Below are positions 45,686-53,839 of a DNA stretch of 64,000 nt, one piece after another. The DNA is from Methanobrevibacter millerae. GTDB taxonomy: Archaea > Methanobacteriota > Methanobacteria > Methanobacteriales > Methanobacteriaceae. A program made the translations under genes and the position numbers. The notes under the pieces are model-generated. The model saw nothing but the letters and a program-made list of their open reading frames with translations, had not been told where the DNA came from and searched no databases. Numbering within the stretch: the stretch's first letter is position 1; each line of letters opens with the position of its first letter. The stretch spans positions 124,001 to 188,000 of the forward strand of contig SUTF01000007.1 of assembly GCA_015063005.1 (NCBI GenBank), given 5' to 3'.

Positions 45686-46441
45686 ATGGATTGGGAATTA
45701 TATTTCAAAAACATAATACTTGAAAGAGGGTATGATTACTATCAGATGAATGCTGTTGAAATCATTAATGCATCAAACAGATCCATTGATGCAAAGGTTA
45801 TTGGATCGGATGCATATGACGTAAGAATCAACTTTAAAAATCGTGAAATTAAGTCAATGTACTGCAGCTGTCCGTATTATGATAACTGCAAGCATCAGGC
45901 TGCCGTTTTATATTATGCAGATAATCATCCCGAAATCTTTCCAAAAAATGATGATATTGATAAATTAGTAAAAAATGTTTCTTTAAAGGATTTGCGTGAA
46001 TTTCTGATTGAAGAGCTTGCAAATGATAAGGATTTGCTAAACAGATTTAAGGTTTTTACGGATTCCGCTACAGATGAGGATTTCTATGAAAAAAAGTTAA
46101 CCTATTGCTTTTCAAAGCCGGTAAATGTTATCAGATTCATTGATGAGGATATGTCTTTTCTAATTAAAAACGGAAACTTTGATACTGTCTTAAAGTTATC
46201 CGGATTGATTGTTGACTATCTTAAAGAGATTTATCATTGCAATCATGATGCATTCATCGATATTTTATATAAGCTGGACTCAATCATGATTTGTCTTTTT
46301 AATAGGAATTATGAAAAGCCGGTTTTGGACTTTCTTGGAAATATTATTTTAACAAATGACAATATTGAAATTTTAGACATGTTAACGGACACATATTCAA
46401 GAATTGGGGATGTTGAAAAGTTATTTAAATATAAGAGATGA
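45686..46441 (+). CDS. SWIM zinc-finger protein
   Basis: 251 residues. C60, C62, C68 and H70 in MYCSCPYYDNCKHQAAVLYY form the SWIM CxCx(n)CxH zinc site, usually a nucleic-acid or protein interaction element. The remaining part is helical (LREFLIEELANDKDLLNRF, ILYKLDSIMICLF). SWIM proteins with such tails are frequent in archaea, sometimes beside SNF2 helicases, but no helicase gene lies here. The next gene starts 5 bases downstream. Confidence 0.8.
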   Translation: MDWELYFKNIILERGYDYYQMNAVEIINASNRSIDAKVIGSDAYDVRINFKNREIKSMYCSCPYYDNCKHQAAVLYYADNHPEIFPKNDDIDKLVKNVSLKDLREFLIEELANDKDLLNRFKVFTDSATDEDFYEKKLTYCFSKPVNVIRFIDEDMSFLIKNGNFDTVLKLSGLIVDYLKEIYHCNHDAFIDILYKLDSIMICLFNRNYEKPVLDFLGNIILTNDNIEILDMLTDTYSRIGDVEKLFKYKR

Positions 46442-46445
46442 TAAT

Positions 46446-46661
46446 ATGAGTTTTTTTCCAATAATGGCAGCAAGCATTGCAAACATGGCTGAAATAGAAG
46501 CAAGGGCAGTGGAGCTCAACAACATCGGAGTTGATTTGGCAAATGAAGGAAACTTTGAGGAGGCTTTGGAATTTTTCAGCCAAGCACATAGCTTAGTGCC
46601 TGAAGACCCGTCAATTGCAGAAAACATCCAGATTTGCCTTGATGCTTTAAATGGTGATTAG
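46446..46661 (+). CDS. Small TPR protein
   Basis: 71 residues from the ATG at 46446; an earlier in-frame ATG lies inside the SWIM gene and lacks a binding site. The helices NNIGVDLANEGNFEEALEFF and FSQAHSLVPEDPSIAENI are one and a half canonical TPR units. It is 5 bases after the SWIM gene stop, so the two are probably translated together and may form one adaptor pair. Confidence 0.75.
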   Translation: MSFFPIMAASIANMAEIEARAVELNNIGVDLANEGNFEEALEFFSQAHSLVPEDPSIAENIQICLDALNGD

Positions 46662-46679
46662 GTTAATGATTTTTAAATT

Positions 46680-47405
46680 CTACACCCTATATGTTTTTCC
46701 GCCGGTCTGCACTGATCCGTGGACATTTCCATCACTGTCCATGTAGGAATCTATCTGGTAGTCGCCATATTTTGTATGGCCGGTCTGGTGTGATTCAACG
46801 CTTCCGTCATCATAAACCTTTCCATGGGTGTCTGACGAACCTTCTTTGCCGTCATAATGGTATGATACGTCATGTCCGTCTGAGGAGGATGAACTGTATC
46901 CACCATCGCTTGAGCTTGAAATTGAACTGTAATTGCTATTTGATGGTGTCGTATCTTTAATTTCATGTGTTGTTTTTGGAGCGAACGCACCGATGACTGT
47001 TGAAACTACAATTAAAACTATTATCAACATTACTATTGCAGATATTATCTTTTTGTTTGTGTTCCAGCCTTTCCAGTCCTCTATGAGATTTGGATTTGAA
47101 TCACCGTTTGCTATTTTAATCTCATTATATGTGCAGTACAATCCGTAAGCCCATATCAGTATTCCAATTACTGCAAAAAGCGGAACTGTTCTTCCCAGAA
47201 GAGTGAATATGATTCCTATGACAAATATTATGATGCCTTTTTTCCTGTTTCCCGCATATGCAATACCCAATCCTGTCAGTATGAATGATATTACCAGTGC
47301 AAGAATCATGTTCTTTGATTCTGTTGTGTTTTTTAGCATTTGGCCGCAGGAACTGCAGAACTTTGAATCGTCCGTATTTTCCTGGCCGCAGTTTTTACAT
47401 TTCAT
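46680..47405 (-). CDS. Zinc-ribbon membrane protein with Ser/Gly-rich and Gly/His-rich tail
   Basis: 241 residues from the ATG at 47405, where the ribbon MKCKNCGQENTDDSKFCSSCG begins. Hydrophobic helices at about residues 32-48, 55-85 and 118-140 follow (ALVISFILTGLGIAYAG, a TM2-like hairpin). The outer part is an extended Ser, Asp and Gly-rich region with short repeats (SSSSDGHDVSYHYDG, TKYGDYQIDSYMDSDG). It belongs to the same zinc-ribbon membrane group as 11430-11909. It is divergent from the symporter gene. The function is unknown. Confidence 0.75.
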   Translation of the reverse strand: MKCKNCGQENTDDSKFCSSCGQMLKNTTESKNMILALVISFILTGLGIAYAGNRKKGIIIFVIGIIFTLLGRTVPLFAVIGILIWAYGLYCTYNEIKIANGDSNPNLIEDWKGWNTNKKIISAIVMLIIVLIVVSTVIGAFAPKTTHEIKDTTPSNSNYSSISSSSDGGYSSSSSDGHDVSYHYDGKEGSSDTHGKVYDDGSVESHQTGHTKYGDYQIDSYMDSDGNVHGSVQTGGKTYRV

Positions 47406-47490
47406 AATTAATATTATATTTGCAAGTAATATATTATTTGTTATTAACTTGTTGTAACTTAAAAATATCAATTAGGCCAAATTTATATCT

Positions 47491-48732
47491 ATGATTAATA
47501 TTGTTGATAAATGGACACATTCCAGTCTCATCTTAAAGATTGTTATAGGTTTGATTATAGGTGCGGTTTTGGGAATCCTTGTTCCCGACTGGGAAATAAT
47601 AGGTTTTCCGGGTGAAATTTTTGTAAGCGCCCTTAAGGCAATTGCTCCAATTCTTGTTTTCGTTCTGGTTGCTTCTGCAATTTCAAAGGCAAGAAGCGGA
47701 ATAGGCTCAAGGTTTAAAACAGTTATCATACTCTACCTTTTCAGCACATTCCTTTCTGCAATGGTTGCCATCATTGCAAGCACAATGTTTCCGGTGACGA
47801 TTCATCTCTCCGCTGCAAGCAATGCAACCGCACCGACGGGGCTTGGTGGTGTGATGTCTGATATGGCACTGATGGTATTTTCAAATCCGGTTGATCTTTT
47901 AGCTGAGGGACAGTATCTGGGTATTCTTTTCTGGTCCATTGTGTTCGGTATTGCCCTTAAGATGGTTGCAAGCGACACCACTAAAGATGTCATTACCGAT
48001 TTGGCTGATGCGGTAACCCTGATTGTGAGGGGAATCATCCAGTTTGCACCGATAGGTATTATGGGTCTTGTATTCACTTCAGTTTCCCAAAGCGGCATTG
48101 GAATATTCACAGAGTACGGTCAATTAATCCTTCTTCTGGTGGGATGCATTGCATTTGTCGCATTCGTAACTGATCCCATTATTTCTGCTGTTGCTTTGAG
48201 AAGAAACCCTTACCCGTTAGTCTTTACATGTCTAAAAGAAAGCGGTATCACGGCATTTTTCTCAAGAAGCTCTGCTGCTAACATTCCGGTCAACATGAGA
48301 TTATGTGAAAGGCTTGGCCTTGACAGGGATTTCTTCTCGATAAGCATTCCTTTGGGTGCCACAATCAACATGGAGGGTGCTGCCATTACAATCACTGTCA
48401 TGACCCTGGCGGTTTGCCATACGATGGGAATTCATGTGCCTCTGCCTGTAACGATTATTTTATGCATCATATCAACGATAGGTGCCTGCGGTGCTTCAGG
48501 AGTTGCCGGAGGGTCACTTCTTCTAATCCCGATGGCATGTTCCCTTTTTGGAATATCAGCTGATGTTGCAATGCAGGCTGTGGCAGTCGGTTTTATAATA
48601 GGCGTTATTCAGGATTCATGCGAAACAGCCTTGAACTCTGCAGGGGATGCATTATTCTCAGCGACTGCGGAGTATCATGACCGTGCCCGAAGGGGTGAGG
48701 ACATGAAGTTTTTAGGGGAATTTGCCAAATAA
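47491..48732 (+). CDS. sstT: Sodium/serine-threonine symporter SstT
   Basis: 413 residues, the usual length. IVIGLIIGAVLGILVPD, LKAIAPILVFVLVASAI, SRSSAANIPVNM and GATINMEGAAITITVM are hallmark segments of the DAACS (glutamate/SstT) family; the NMEGAA stretch is in the substrate-binding region. It takes up Ser or Thr with Na+. No other amino-acid gene is next to it. About 8 transmembrane helices with two re-entrant hairpins are expected. Confidence 0.92.
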   Translation: MINIVDKWTHSSLILKIVIGLIIGAVLGILVPDWEIIGFPGEIFVSALKAIAPILVFVLVASAISKARSGIGSRFKTVIILYLFSTFLSAMVAIIASTMFPVTIHLSAASNATAPTGLGGVMSDMALMVFSNPVDLLAEGQYLGILFWSIVFGIALKMVASDTTKDVITDLADAVTLIVRGIIQFAPIGIMGLVFTSVSQSGIGIFTEYGQLILLLVGCIAFVAFVTDPIISAVALRRNPYPLVFTCLKESGITAFFSRSSAANIPVNMRLCERLGLDRDFFSISIPLGATINMEGAAITITVMTLAVCHTMGIHVPLPVTIILCIISTIGACGASGVAGGSLLLIPMACSLFGISADVAMQAVAVGFIIGVIQDSCETALNSAGDALFSATAEYHDRARRGEDMKFLGEFAK

Positions 48733-48754
48733 TTTCCCAGACTATTTTTTTTTA

Positions 48755-48781
48755 GCAACACTTTATATACATTAATGTTGC
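48755..48781 (+). promoter_or_regulatory. TATA box flanked by inverted repeat GCAACA/TGTTGC
   Basis: GCAACA at 48755-48760 and TGTTGC at 48776-48781 surround TTTATATA (48762-48769). The start codon at 48795 lies about 25 bases after the TATA box, so the transcript of the zincin paralogue is probably leaderless and could be repressed by a protein bound across the box. Confidence 0.5.
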
Positions 48782-48794
48782 ATATATTATTTTG

Positions 48795-50291
48795 ATGTTG
48801 GCATATACTTTAAGCAAAATCATAGACTCCTACCAAACAGAAAAGAAAAGTGACTTTCACAAAAGCAATTTTCCACGAGAAATCTCACAAAAGCTTCCCG
48901 AAATTGATGATTTTACCCTAAAGGCATCTTTCGGTTTAAGCAGGTGGGCTGAAAACCCTTGGATTACAATCACCCACAATTCATTTGACACCTATCAGGA
49001 ATCACTTCAGATTGAATATAAATTGGACTGTGAAAATCGTGAGGTCTCATTATCAATCATTCCAAGGCTTGAAAGTTACGAAGAATATACATCACTTAAA
49101 GCAGAACTTATAAATTCTCTACATAGTATTGATTTAAATGACTTTTCAATCAATAATGATGATGCTTCATATTCAATATTGGATAAAAAGTATGGCTATG
49201 ATCAATTAAACGATAGTCTCATTGATTCTGACCTGGACTTCATACTTTCAATATATGACAGGCTTTTAATTCATTTCAAAAACTTTGTGAAAATCCAGAA
49301 TGGGGAAGCGAAAACATTTTGTATGAAGGATTTTGATGCTTTGGAAAAAGAATTTTCGGCTAATCTTGACCTTAATGAAGAGGTATTTTATTCCGCACCC
49401 CTTTTCAGCGTCACTGACATCACTGCGACATATCCCAAAGATGATAGATACGCCAATTCGCTGAACGCTCCCGAGAAGCTTTTCACAGACGACAATATAG
49501 ATAAAATCATCAGATGCGACATCAAAATCGATGACTACACATCAATACTTGAAGACATCAAAAACACCTCCCAATTCGTATTGATCAATATGGTGAAAAA
49601 ACACTGCATCGATTTAAAGTATCTGGAAATCAGGGACAAGATCCTGCTTTTTGCAAAGTCATTTACAAATGTCGAGTACAAGTCAGTGGGAAGGCTTATG
49701 GGCTCATATGCATTCAACCAAATTAAAATAGACGACAGGCTATCAAACCCGCTGATGATAACCTCAATCATTCATGAGCTTTCACATTTCATCCTGGAAA
49801 GGATTTTAAAAGAGATTCTAATGAAGATACTTGACACAAACGACACGCCTCTCATATCAGGTTTTGTAAAGATTCTTCTGGAGGAGGATTTAAACTACCT
49901 GCTGGATGAGTACTGCGCCCATACCGTTGAGGGACGCTTTGCACTTTTTGGATTTCAGGACTACTCATCATTCAACTACAAGCTGGATGAAATATCCAAG
50001 CACTATTCAAAGGACGATATAGATTATGCGCTTCTTGCAGCAAACAGCTTTGCCTATGACATCAAGGAAATTCTTGAGGGATTCATAAACGAGTCCTTGC
50101 GTGAAGAAATCAAAAGGGAGTTTCTATATCTTCCCGACAGGCCAGACTATAAGCCGCTGGATTTGGAAATAGAATCAAGACTTGAAGGTGACGATTTCAT
50201 CGAAGCCGTTGCACTGATACTGACAAGCGGAATCGGCGAAACCTTAAATAATCCAGAAAAGCTTGAAAGGTATATGGCCAGATTTGAGTGA
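48795..50291 (+). CDS. Protein with McrB_N-like N-terminus and HExxH zincin domain, paralogue 2
   Basis: 498 residues from the ATG at 48795, giving the same MLA opening as the paralogue at 39710. FTLKASFGLSRWAENPWITI matches the DUF3578/McrB_N pattern. HELSH starts at residue 327, with LLDEYCAH the expected distance downstream. The two proteins are similar along their whole length, with the strongest match from KSFTNVEYKSVGRLMGSYAF to the end. The middle differs by a longer insert around residues 170-210 here. Likely zinc metallopeptidase; target unknown. Confidence 0.7.
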   Translation: MLAYTLSKIIDSYQTEKKSDFHKSNFPREISQKLPEIDDFTLKASFGLSRWAENPWITITHNSFDTYQESLQIEYKLDCENREVSLSIIPRLESYEEYTSLKAELINSLHSIDLNDFSINNDDASYSILDKKYGYDQLNDSLIDSDLDFILSIYDRLLIHFKNFVKIQNGEAKTFCMKDFDALEKEFSANLDLNEEVFYSAPLFSVTDITATYPKDDRYANSLNAPEKLFTDDNIDKIIRCDIKIDDYTSILEDIKNTSQFVLINMVKKHCIDLKYLEIRDKILLFAKSFTNVEYKSVGRLMGSYAFNQIKIDDRLSNPLMITSIIHELSHFILERILKEILMKILDTNDTPLISGFVKILLEEDLNYLLDEYCAHTVEGRFALFGFQDYSSFNYKLDEISKHYSKDDIDYALLAANSFAYDIKEILEGFINESLREEIKREFLYLPDRPDYKPLDLEIESRLEGDDFIEAVALILTSGIGETLNNPEKLERYMARFE

Positions 50292-50439
50292 CTGCATGAA
50301 CTTTTTTTTAATTTTTAAAATTTTAATATACCTTTTTGATATTTTCACGCAGTCGCATCTCAACAATTTTTATTAATTTTTATTTTGAAATTCATTAATG
50401 GATTTGAGAAAAATTTAAAATTTCTTATAGTCTTTTCAA

Positions 50440-50501
50440 TACAAGTATTTATATACTCCTTGTAGTGTTGAGCATACAAGCATTTATATATTCCTTGTAG
50501 T
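50440..50501 (+). promoter_or_regulatory. Twin operator-like repeats over TATA boxes
   Basis: Two 27-base direct repeats at 50440-50466 and 50475-50501 each have the form TACAAG-N13-CTTGTA, with TTTATATA inside each. The offset is 35 bases. Transcription from the second TATA box would start near 50511-50515, just before the ATPase gene. They are probably binding sites for a repressor. Confidence 0.65.
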
Positions 50502-50533
50502 AATATAAATACATGAAGACAAGTGTGATTAAA

Positions 50534-51973
50534 ATGGATTCAAGACAAGACTCTTTGCAATTTATTATTAAACAGATTAATACAACCCAATATATAGCTG
50601 ATGATTTTTTAAAAAACAATAATGAAAAGTTTGTTCATCGTAATGCATTTCTTAACTTAAAAAATAATATTGATGCTTTTTTAGATGGATATACAGAAAA
50701 TAGATTCATGATAATGCCCGGACTTAGGGGAACTGGAAAAAGTACTCTGCTGTTTCAGGCATATGATTATTTAATCAGCAAAGGCATTGATAAAAGAAGA
50801 ATCCTCTATCTTTCCCTTGATCAGTTAAAGTCACTGAATAAAATAACTCTTTCAAATCTGGTTGATATATTCGTTGAAGACATTCATCATAGATATTTGG
50901 CAACTTTGGATGAAGAGATATTTCTTTTAATTGATGAGGCTCAAGAAGACCCAGCCTGGTCAAAAACAGGTAAAGCAATATATGATCAATCTAAAAAAAT
51001 ATTCATGATTTTTACGGGTTCAAATGCCCTTGATTTTGAAGTAAATTTAAATTCCGTTAGAAGAACATTATTTGAAAGAATCTATCCCATGAATTTCCAG
51101 GAATATCTGTTTTTAAAATATAAAATTCCTAATATCAACATTTCATCTGATTTGATAGATTTATTTATAACTGGAAATATTGAAAATGCATCAAAAAAAG
51201 AGACGGATATCTTAATGTCAACATCAGTTTTAAAAAAACCATTGAATAAGGAATTTGAATATTTCCTGTCTTATGGGGGTCTTCCTTTGAGCTTAAATTT
51301 AAATGAAATTAACACCCATCGAAGGATATATGAAATTATAGAAAGAGTAATTGAAAATGATGTGAGGCACTATAAGTCATACAATGAAAATACAAAACAG
51401 GTAATATTTAATATGCTGTCCTTTATGGCTACTCAAAAGCCAGGAGGTCTGTCAGTAAACAATTTATCAAAAGATATCGCATCTTCCAGATCAAATATTA
51501 TCGAATTACTGGAAATTTTAGAAAAAACCCATCTGATTTTTCATGTTAAGCCTTATGGCGGAGCATCAAAAATGATTAGAAGTCCAAATAAGTATTATTT
51601 CCTATCTTCTTCAATCAATGCAAGCATCAATTTTACACTTGGAAAGCATAATCCAAATAATAGGGACTATCTTGGTGTTTTGGTTGAAACTTATGTTGCG
51701 TCCACATTTTTCCGACTGAAAAATACAATTTCAAAACCGAACGGTATCTTTTCACCAACAGGAAAGGGAATGGCTGATTTCATTTTAACAACTTTTGAAG
51801 GAAAAAAAGTTGCTGTTGAAGTAGGCATTGGAGAAAAGGACATTCGTCAAGTTAAAAAAACAATGAAAAAATATGATTGTGACTATGGAATTGTCATTTC
51901 ATCAGCAACAAATCTAATTAAAAAGGATGAAAATGTCATATATCTGCCATTGACTACTTTTGGAATGATGTAG
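50534..51973 (+). CDS. AAA-type ATPase with C-terminal DUF4143-like domain
   Basis: 479 residues from the ATG at 50534, which has the GTGTGATT binding site 4-5 bases upstream; an ATG at 50513 is also in frame. Walker A is MPGLRGTGKSTLL (near residues 62-74), Walker B LLIDEAQEDP, sensor FTGSNALD. The C-terminal half has LSYGGLPLSL and, in KGMADFILTT...KVAVEVGIG, a restriction-fold-like core. The role of these ATPases is not established. It lies behind the twin operator repeats, which suggests tight, probably autogenous, control. Confidence 0.83.
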   Translation: MDSRQDSLQFIIKQINTTQYIADDFLKNNNEKFVHRNAFLNLKNNIDAFLDGYTENRFMIMPGLRGTGKSTLLFQAYDYLISKGIDKRRILYLSLDQLKSLNKITLSNLVDIFVEDIHHRYLATLDEEIFLLIDEAQEDPAWSKTGKAIYDQSKKIFMIFTGSNALDFEVNLNSVRRTLFERIYPMNFQEYLFLKYKIPNINISSDLIDLFITGNIENASKKETDILMSTSVLKKPLNKEFEYFLSYGGLPLSLNLNEINTHRRIYEIIERVIENDVRHYKSYNENTKQVIFNMLSFMATQKPGGLSVNNLSKDIASSRSNIIELLEILEKTHLIFHVKPYGGASKMIRSPNKYYFLSSSINASINFTLGKHNPNNRDYLGVLVETYVASTFFRLKNTISKPNGIFSPTGKGMADFILTTFEGKKVAVEVGIGEKDIRQVKKTMKKYDCDYGIVISSATNLIKKDENVIYLPLTTFGMM

Positions 51974-52021
51974 AAATATTTTTCAATATCTTTTTAACAT
52001 TAAAAAACTAATATTAATATC

Positions 52022-52480
52022 ATGTCACGTAAATGTAAAAATTGCAGTGAAATCATTGAGGATGAATCACTTTTCTGTCCAAAATGCGGAAAATATCTTG
52101 GTAAATCCGAAAACAACAGGCAATATCCTGTCAAATGGATTGCAGTTGCGATATTGTGTGTTTTTCTAATAATATTTTTCGGATTTGTTGCAACAAGCGG
52201 AGAGACAAAGCTTCCGACTTCACTGACCATGACTTCCGCTTCCCATCTGCAGTCATCAGACACATTTTCTGTTAAACTCACCGATGATGCAAACAATACA
52301 TTGGCGGACAAGTATGTCACGGTTTCAATAAATGACAATAAATATACTCTTAAAACAGACAAAAACGGAACTGCAAGCATCAACCTGACCTTGAGTGATG
52401 GATCATACACCGTAAATTCAGACTTTAAGGGTGACGGCCAGTACGGCGATGCCCATTCATCAGACGTAGTTGTGGTTTAA
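52022..52480 (+). CDS. Zinc-ribbon, single-helix protein with Ig-like domain
   Basis: 152 residues. An N-terminal zinc ribbon (CKNCSEIIEDESLFCPKCG) leads to a membrane helix (about 37-58) and an external Ig-like domain (LTMTSASHLQSSDTFSVKLTD, TDKNGTASINLTLSDGSYTV). It combines the ribbon of the zinc-ribbon family with the Ig-like domain of the proteins at 6547 and 7817. The cytoplasmic ribbon and outer Ig domain suggest a connection between surface and cytoplasm. No operon partner. Confidence 0.75.
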   Translation: MSRKCKNCSEIIEDESLFCPKCGKYLGKSENNRQYPVKWIAVAILCVFLIIFFGFVATSGETKLPTSLTMTSASHLQSSDTFSVKLTDDANNTLADKYVTVSINDNKYTLKTDKNGTASINLTLSDGSYTVNSDFKGDGQYGDAHSSDVVVV

Positions 52481-52654
52481 ATGAAGTTGATTAATATTTT
52501 ATTATAGTTATTTACTTAATTTTTTTGATAAATGATTTTTATTGAAATTGTTTTCACATTGAAATATTGCTCTGAAAAAAAACAAATTATATAAAGTAAT
52601 ATGATTTATATCAATTAAAAAATTACTTATATTATATATTGCCTAAGTATAATT

Positions 52655-52770
52655 GTTAATAATATTAACAAACCGGAAAGTAATCTGGAGATAGCTTGGT
52701 AATCCTTACATTACTAAATGTGTAATAGCCCAAGAATTTTTACCAAATCCAGCACAATAATTTGGTAAAA
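52655..52770. other. Palindrome and two hairpins in the 52.5-52.9 kb gap
   Basis: GTTAATAATATTAAC (52655-52669) is the same 15-base palindrome as at 12819. It is followed by a hairpin with CTTGG (52695) and CCAAG (52730) ends enclosing TTACA/TGTAA, and by an 11-bp perfect stem TTTTACCAAAT/ATTTGGTAAAA (52738-52748/52760-52770). The rest of the 450-base gap is AT-rich with TATA-like stretches. It may be a small structured RNA or the control region of the genes downstream. Confidence 0.4.
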
Positions 52771-52938
52771 TACTATAATTCAAAATTTTTCATTAGGGAT
52801 GGATAAATTTTTTATTATCTCTTAAATTTTTTATCTTATGATATAAATATTGCTATGACTTTATAATATTGTATGGGGTAATATCGTAATTTATTTAAGT
52901 AATTAAAGATATATTATATTGTAATTGTGGTGTTTATC

Positions 52939-53040
52939 ATGTTTAATTGGTCAAAGTTCCTGGATATTGCAATGGAATTATCTTTGAAAAATGAGGAAGA
53001 ATATCTAAGATCTTCATTAAGTAGGTATGGGTGGAAATGA
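52939..53040 (+). pseudogene. N-terminal remnant of a HEPN-type protein
   Basis: A 33-residue reading frame with a good GTGGTG binding site. FLDIAMELSLKNEEEYLRSSLSRYGWK resembles the first helices of HEPN-domain proteins (FLxxAxxL...LRSAISRAYY), in which the following residues include the catalytic R(X4-6)H motif of RNase-type toxins; that part is missing here. It stops with TGA 4 bases before the ATG of the next gene. It is probably a truncated toxin gene, although a true short protein cannot be excluded. Confidence 0.5.
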
Positions 53041-53044
53041 TATC

Positions 53045-53383
53045 ATGGATAGCAAAGAATTTAATGAATTAAAGGATTTTTATCAATTAAGGAATGAATT
53101 CAAAGTTGAAAAATTCATTGAACTAAATCCTAATTTAATAATTATTTTAAATGAACTTAAAGCACATTTAAAATTAAATTTTCCCAATGGGGAGTTCATA
53201 TTATCAATTAACAGGGATTTTGAAACTTCCGAAGAAACATTGCTAGTTAATATTAATGTGGATAGATATACATATGATAATGGCATAATGGATATGATTG
53301 ATGATATTGATTCTGCTTATATAAAACTGATGCAGAAATTGGATGTTATTTCAAAAATCTTTCTAAATCCTATGTGTTCATAG
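53045..53383 (+). CDS. Small protein of unknown function beside the HEPN relic
   Basis: 112 residues from the ATG at 53045, 4 bases after the HEPN-like frame; an ATG at 53027 is also in frame. The sequence is helical at first (FNELKDFYQLRNEFKVEKFI) then beta-rich (FILSINRDFETSEETLLVNINVD). Pairing with the HEPN-like frame resembles a toxin/antitoxin arrangement, but I cannot link this protein to a known antitoxin family. The next gene follows after 10 bases. Confidence 0.6.
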   Translation: MDSKEFNELKDFYQLRNEFKVEKFIELNPNLIIILNELKAHLKLNFPNGEFILSINRDFETSEETLLVNINVDRYTYDNGIMDMIDDIDSAYIKLMQKLDVISKIFLNPMCS

Positions 53384-53393
53384 TTGTGGTATA

Positions 53394-53810
53394 ATGGAAT
53401 TCGTATTGAACAGTATCAAGTATCAGATTTCGGATATGGAGGTATTTGTGGCATATCTTCTTGTTGACAAGTACTTTGAAGACTCAAGATACCCAGTTCA
53501 TTTCGATTTTCTGGATAAATATAAAAAGGAACTGACCTTTGAGGATTTAAATGAAGGGGCTGAATTAATCAGCGACATGAATCCCAGCTTCATCAATCCC
53601 AATTTTAAAATCGAGCAGCATTTAAACGGAAACTTTAAGATTTCATACCACACAATAAGCTTTAAAAACATATTCATGGCCGAGGCCATTGGTGTTTTGA
53701 TAGCATTGAATGCAATGATTGAGCTTAAACCGGCAGTTTCTCTTGATGACATCAAATTGGAAGTCGACAATTTCATCGAAACGCAGAGGAAAAAGTTCAT
53801 TAGCCAATGA
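53394..53810 (+). CDS. Unknown helical protein
   Basis: 138 residues. A short opening (FVLNSIKYQISDMEVFVAYLLVDKYF), a charged central stretch, and two helices with GVLIALNAMIEL and VDNFIETQRKKF. No signal peptide, no cysteine motif. It begins 10 bases after the previous gene, and the next gene starts about 30 bases after its stop, so it is likely part of a small operon (53045-54731). No family recognised. Confidence 0.6.
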   Translation: MEFVLNSIKYQISDMEVFVAYLLVDKYFEDSRYPVHFDFLDKYKKELTFEDLNEGAELISDMNPSFINPNFKIEQHLNGNFKISYHTISFKNIFMAEAIGVLIALNAMIELKPAVSLDDIKLEVDNFIETQRKKFISQ

Positions 53811-53839
53811 TTATAGAATATTATTATGGAGATTATATT

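Noticed and set aside
52000..52410. 136-codon minus-strand frame opposite the zinc-ribbon/Ig-like gene
   Set aside because: Antisense shadow; the plus-strand protein has ribbon, helix and Ig-like domain.
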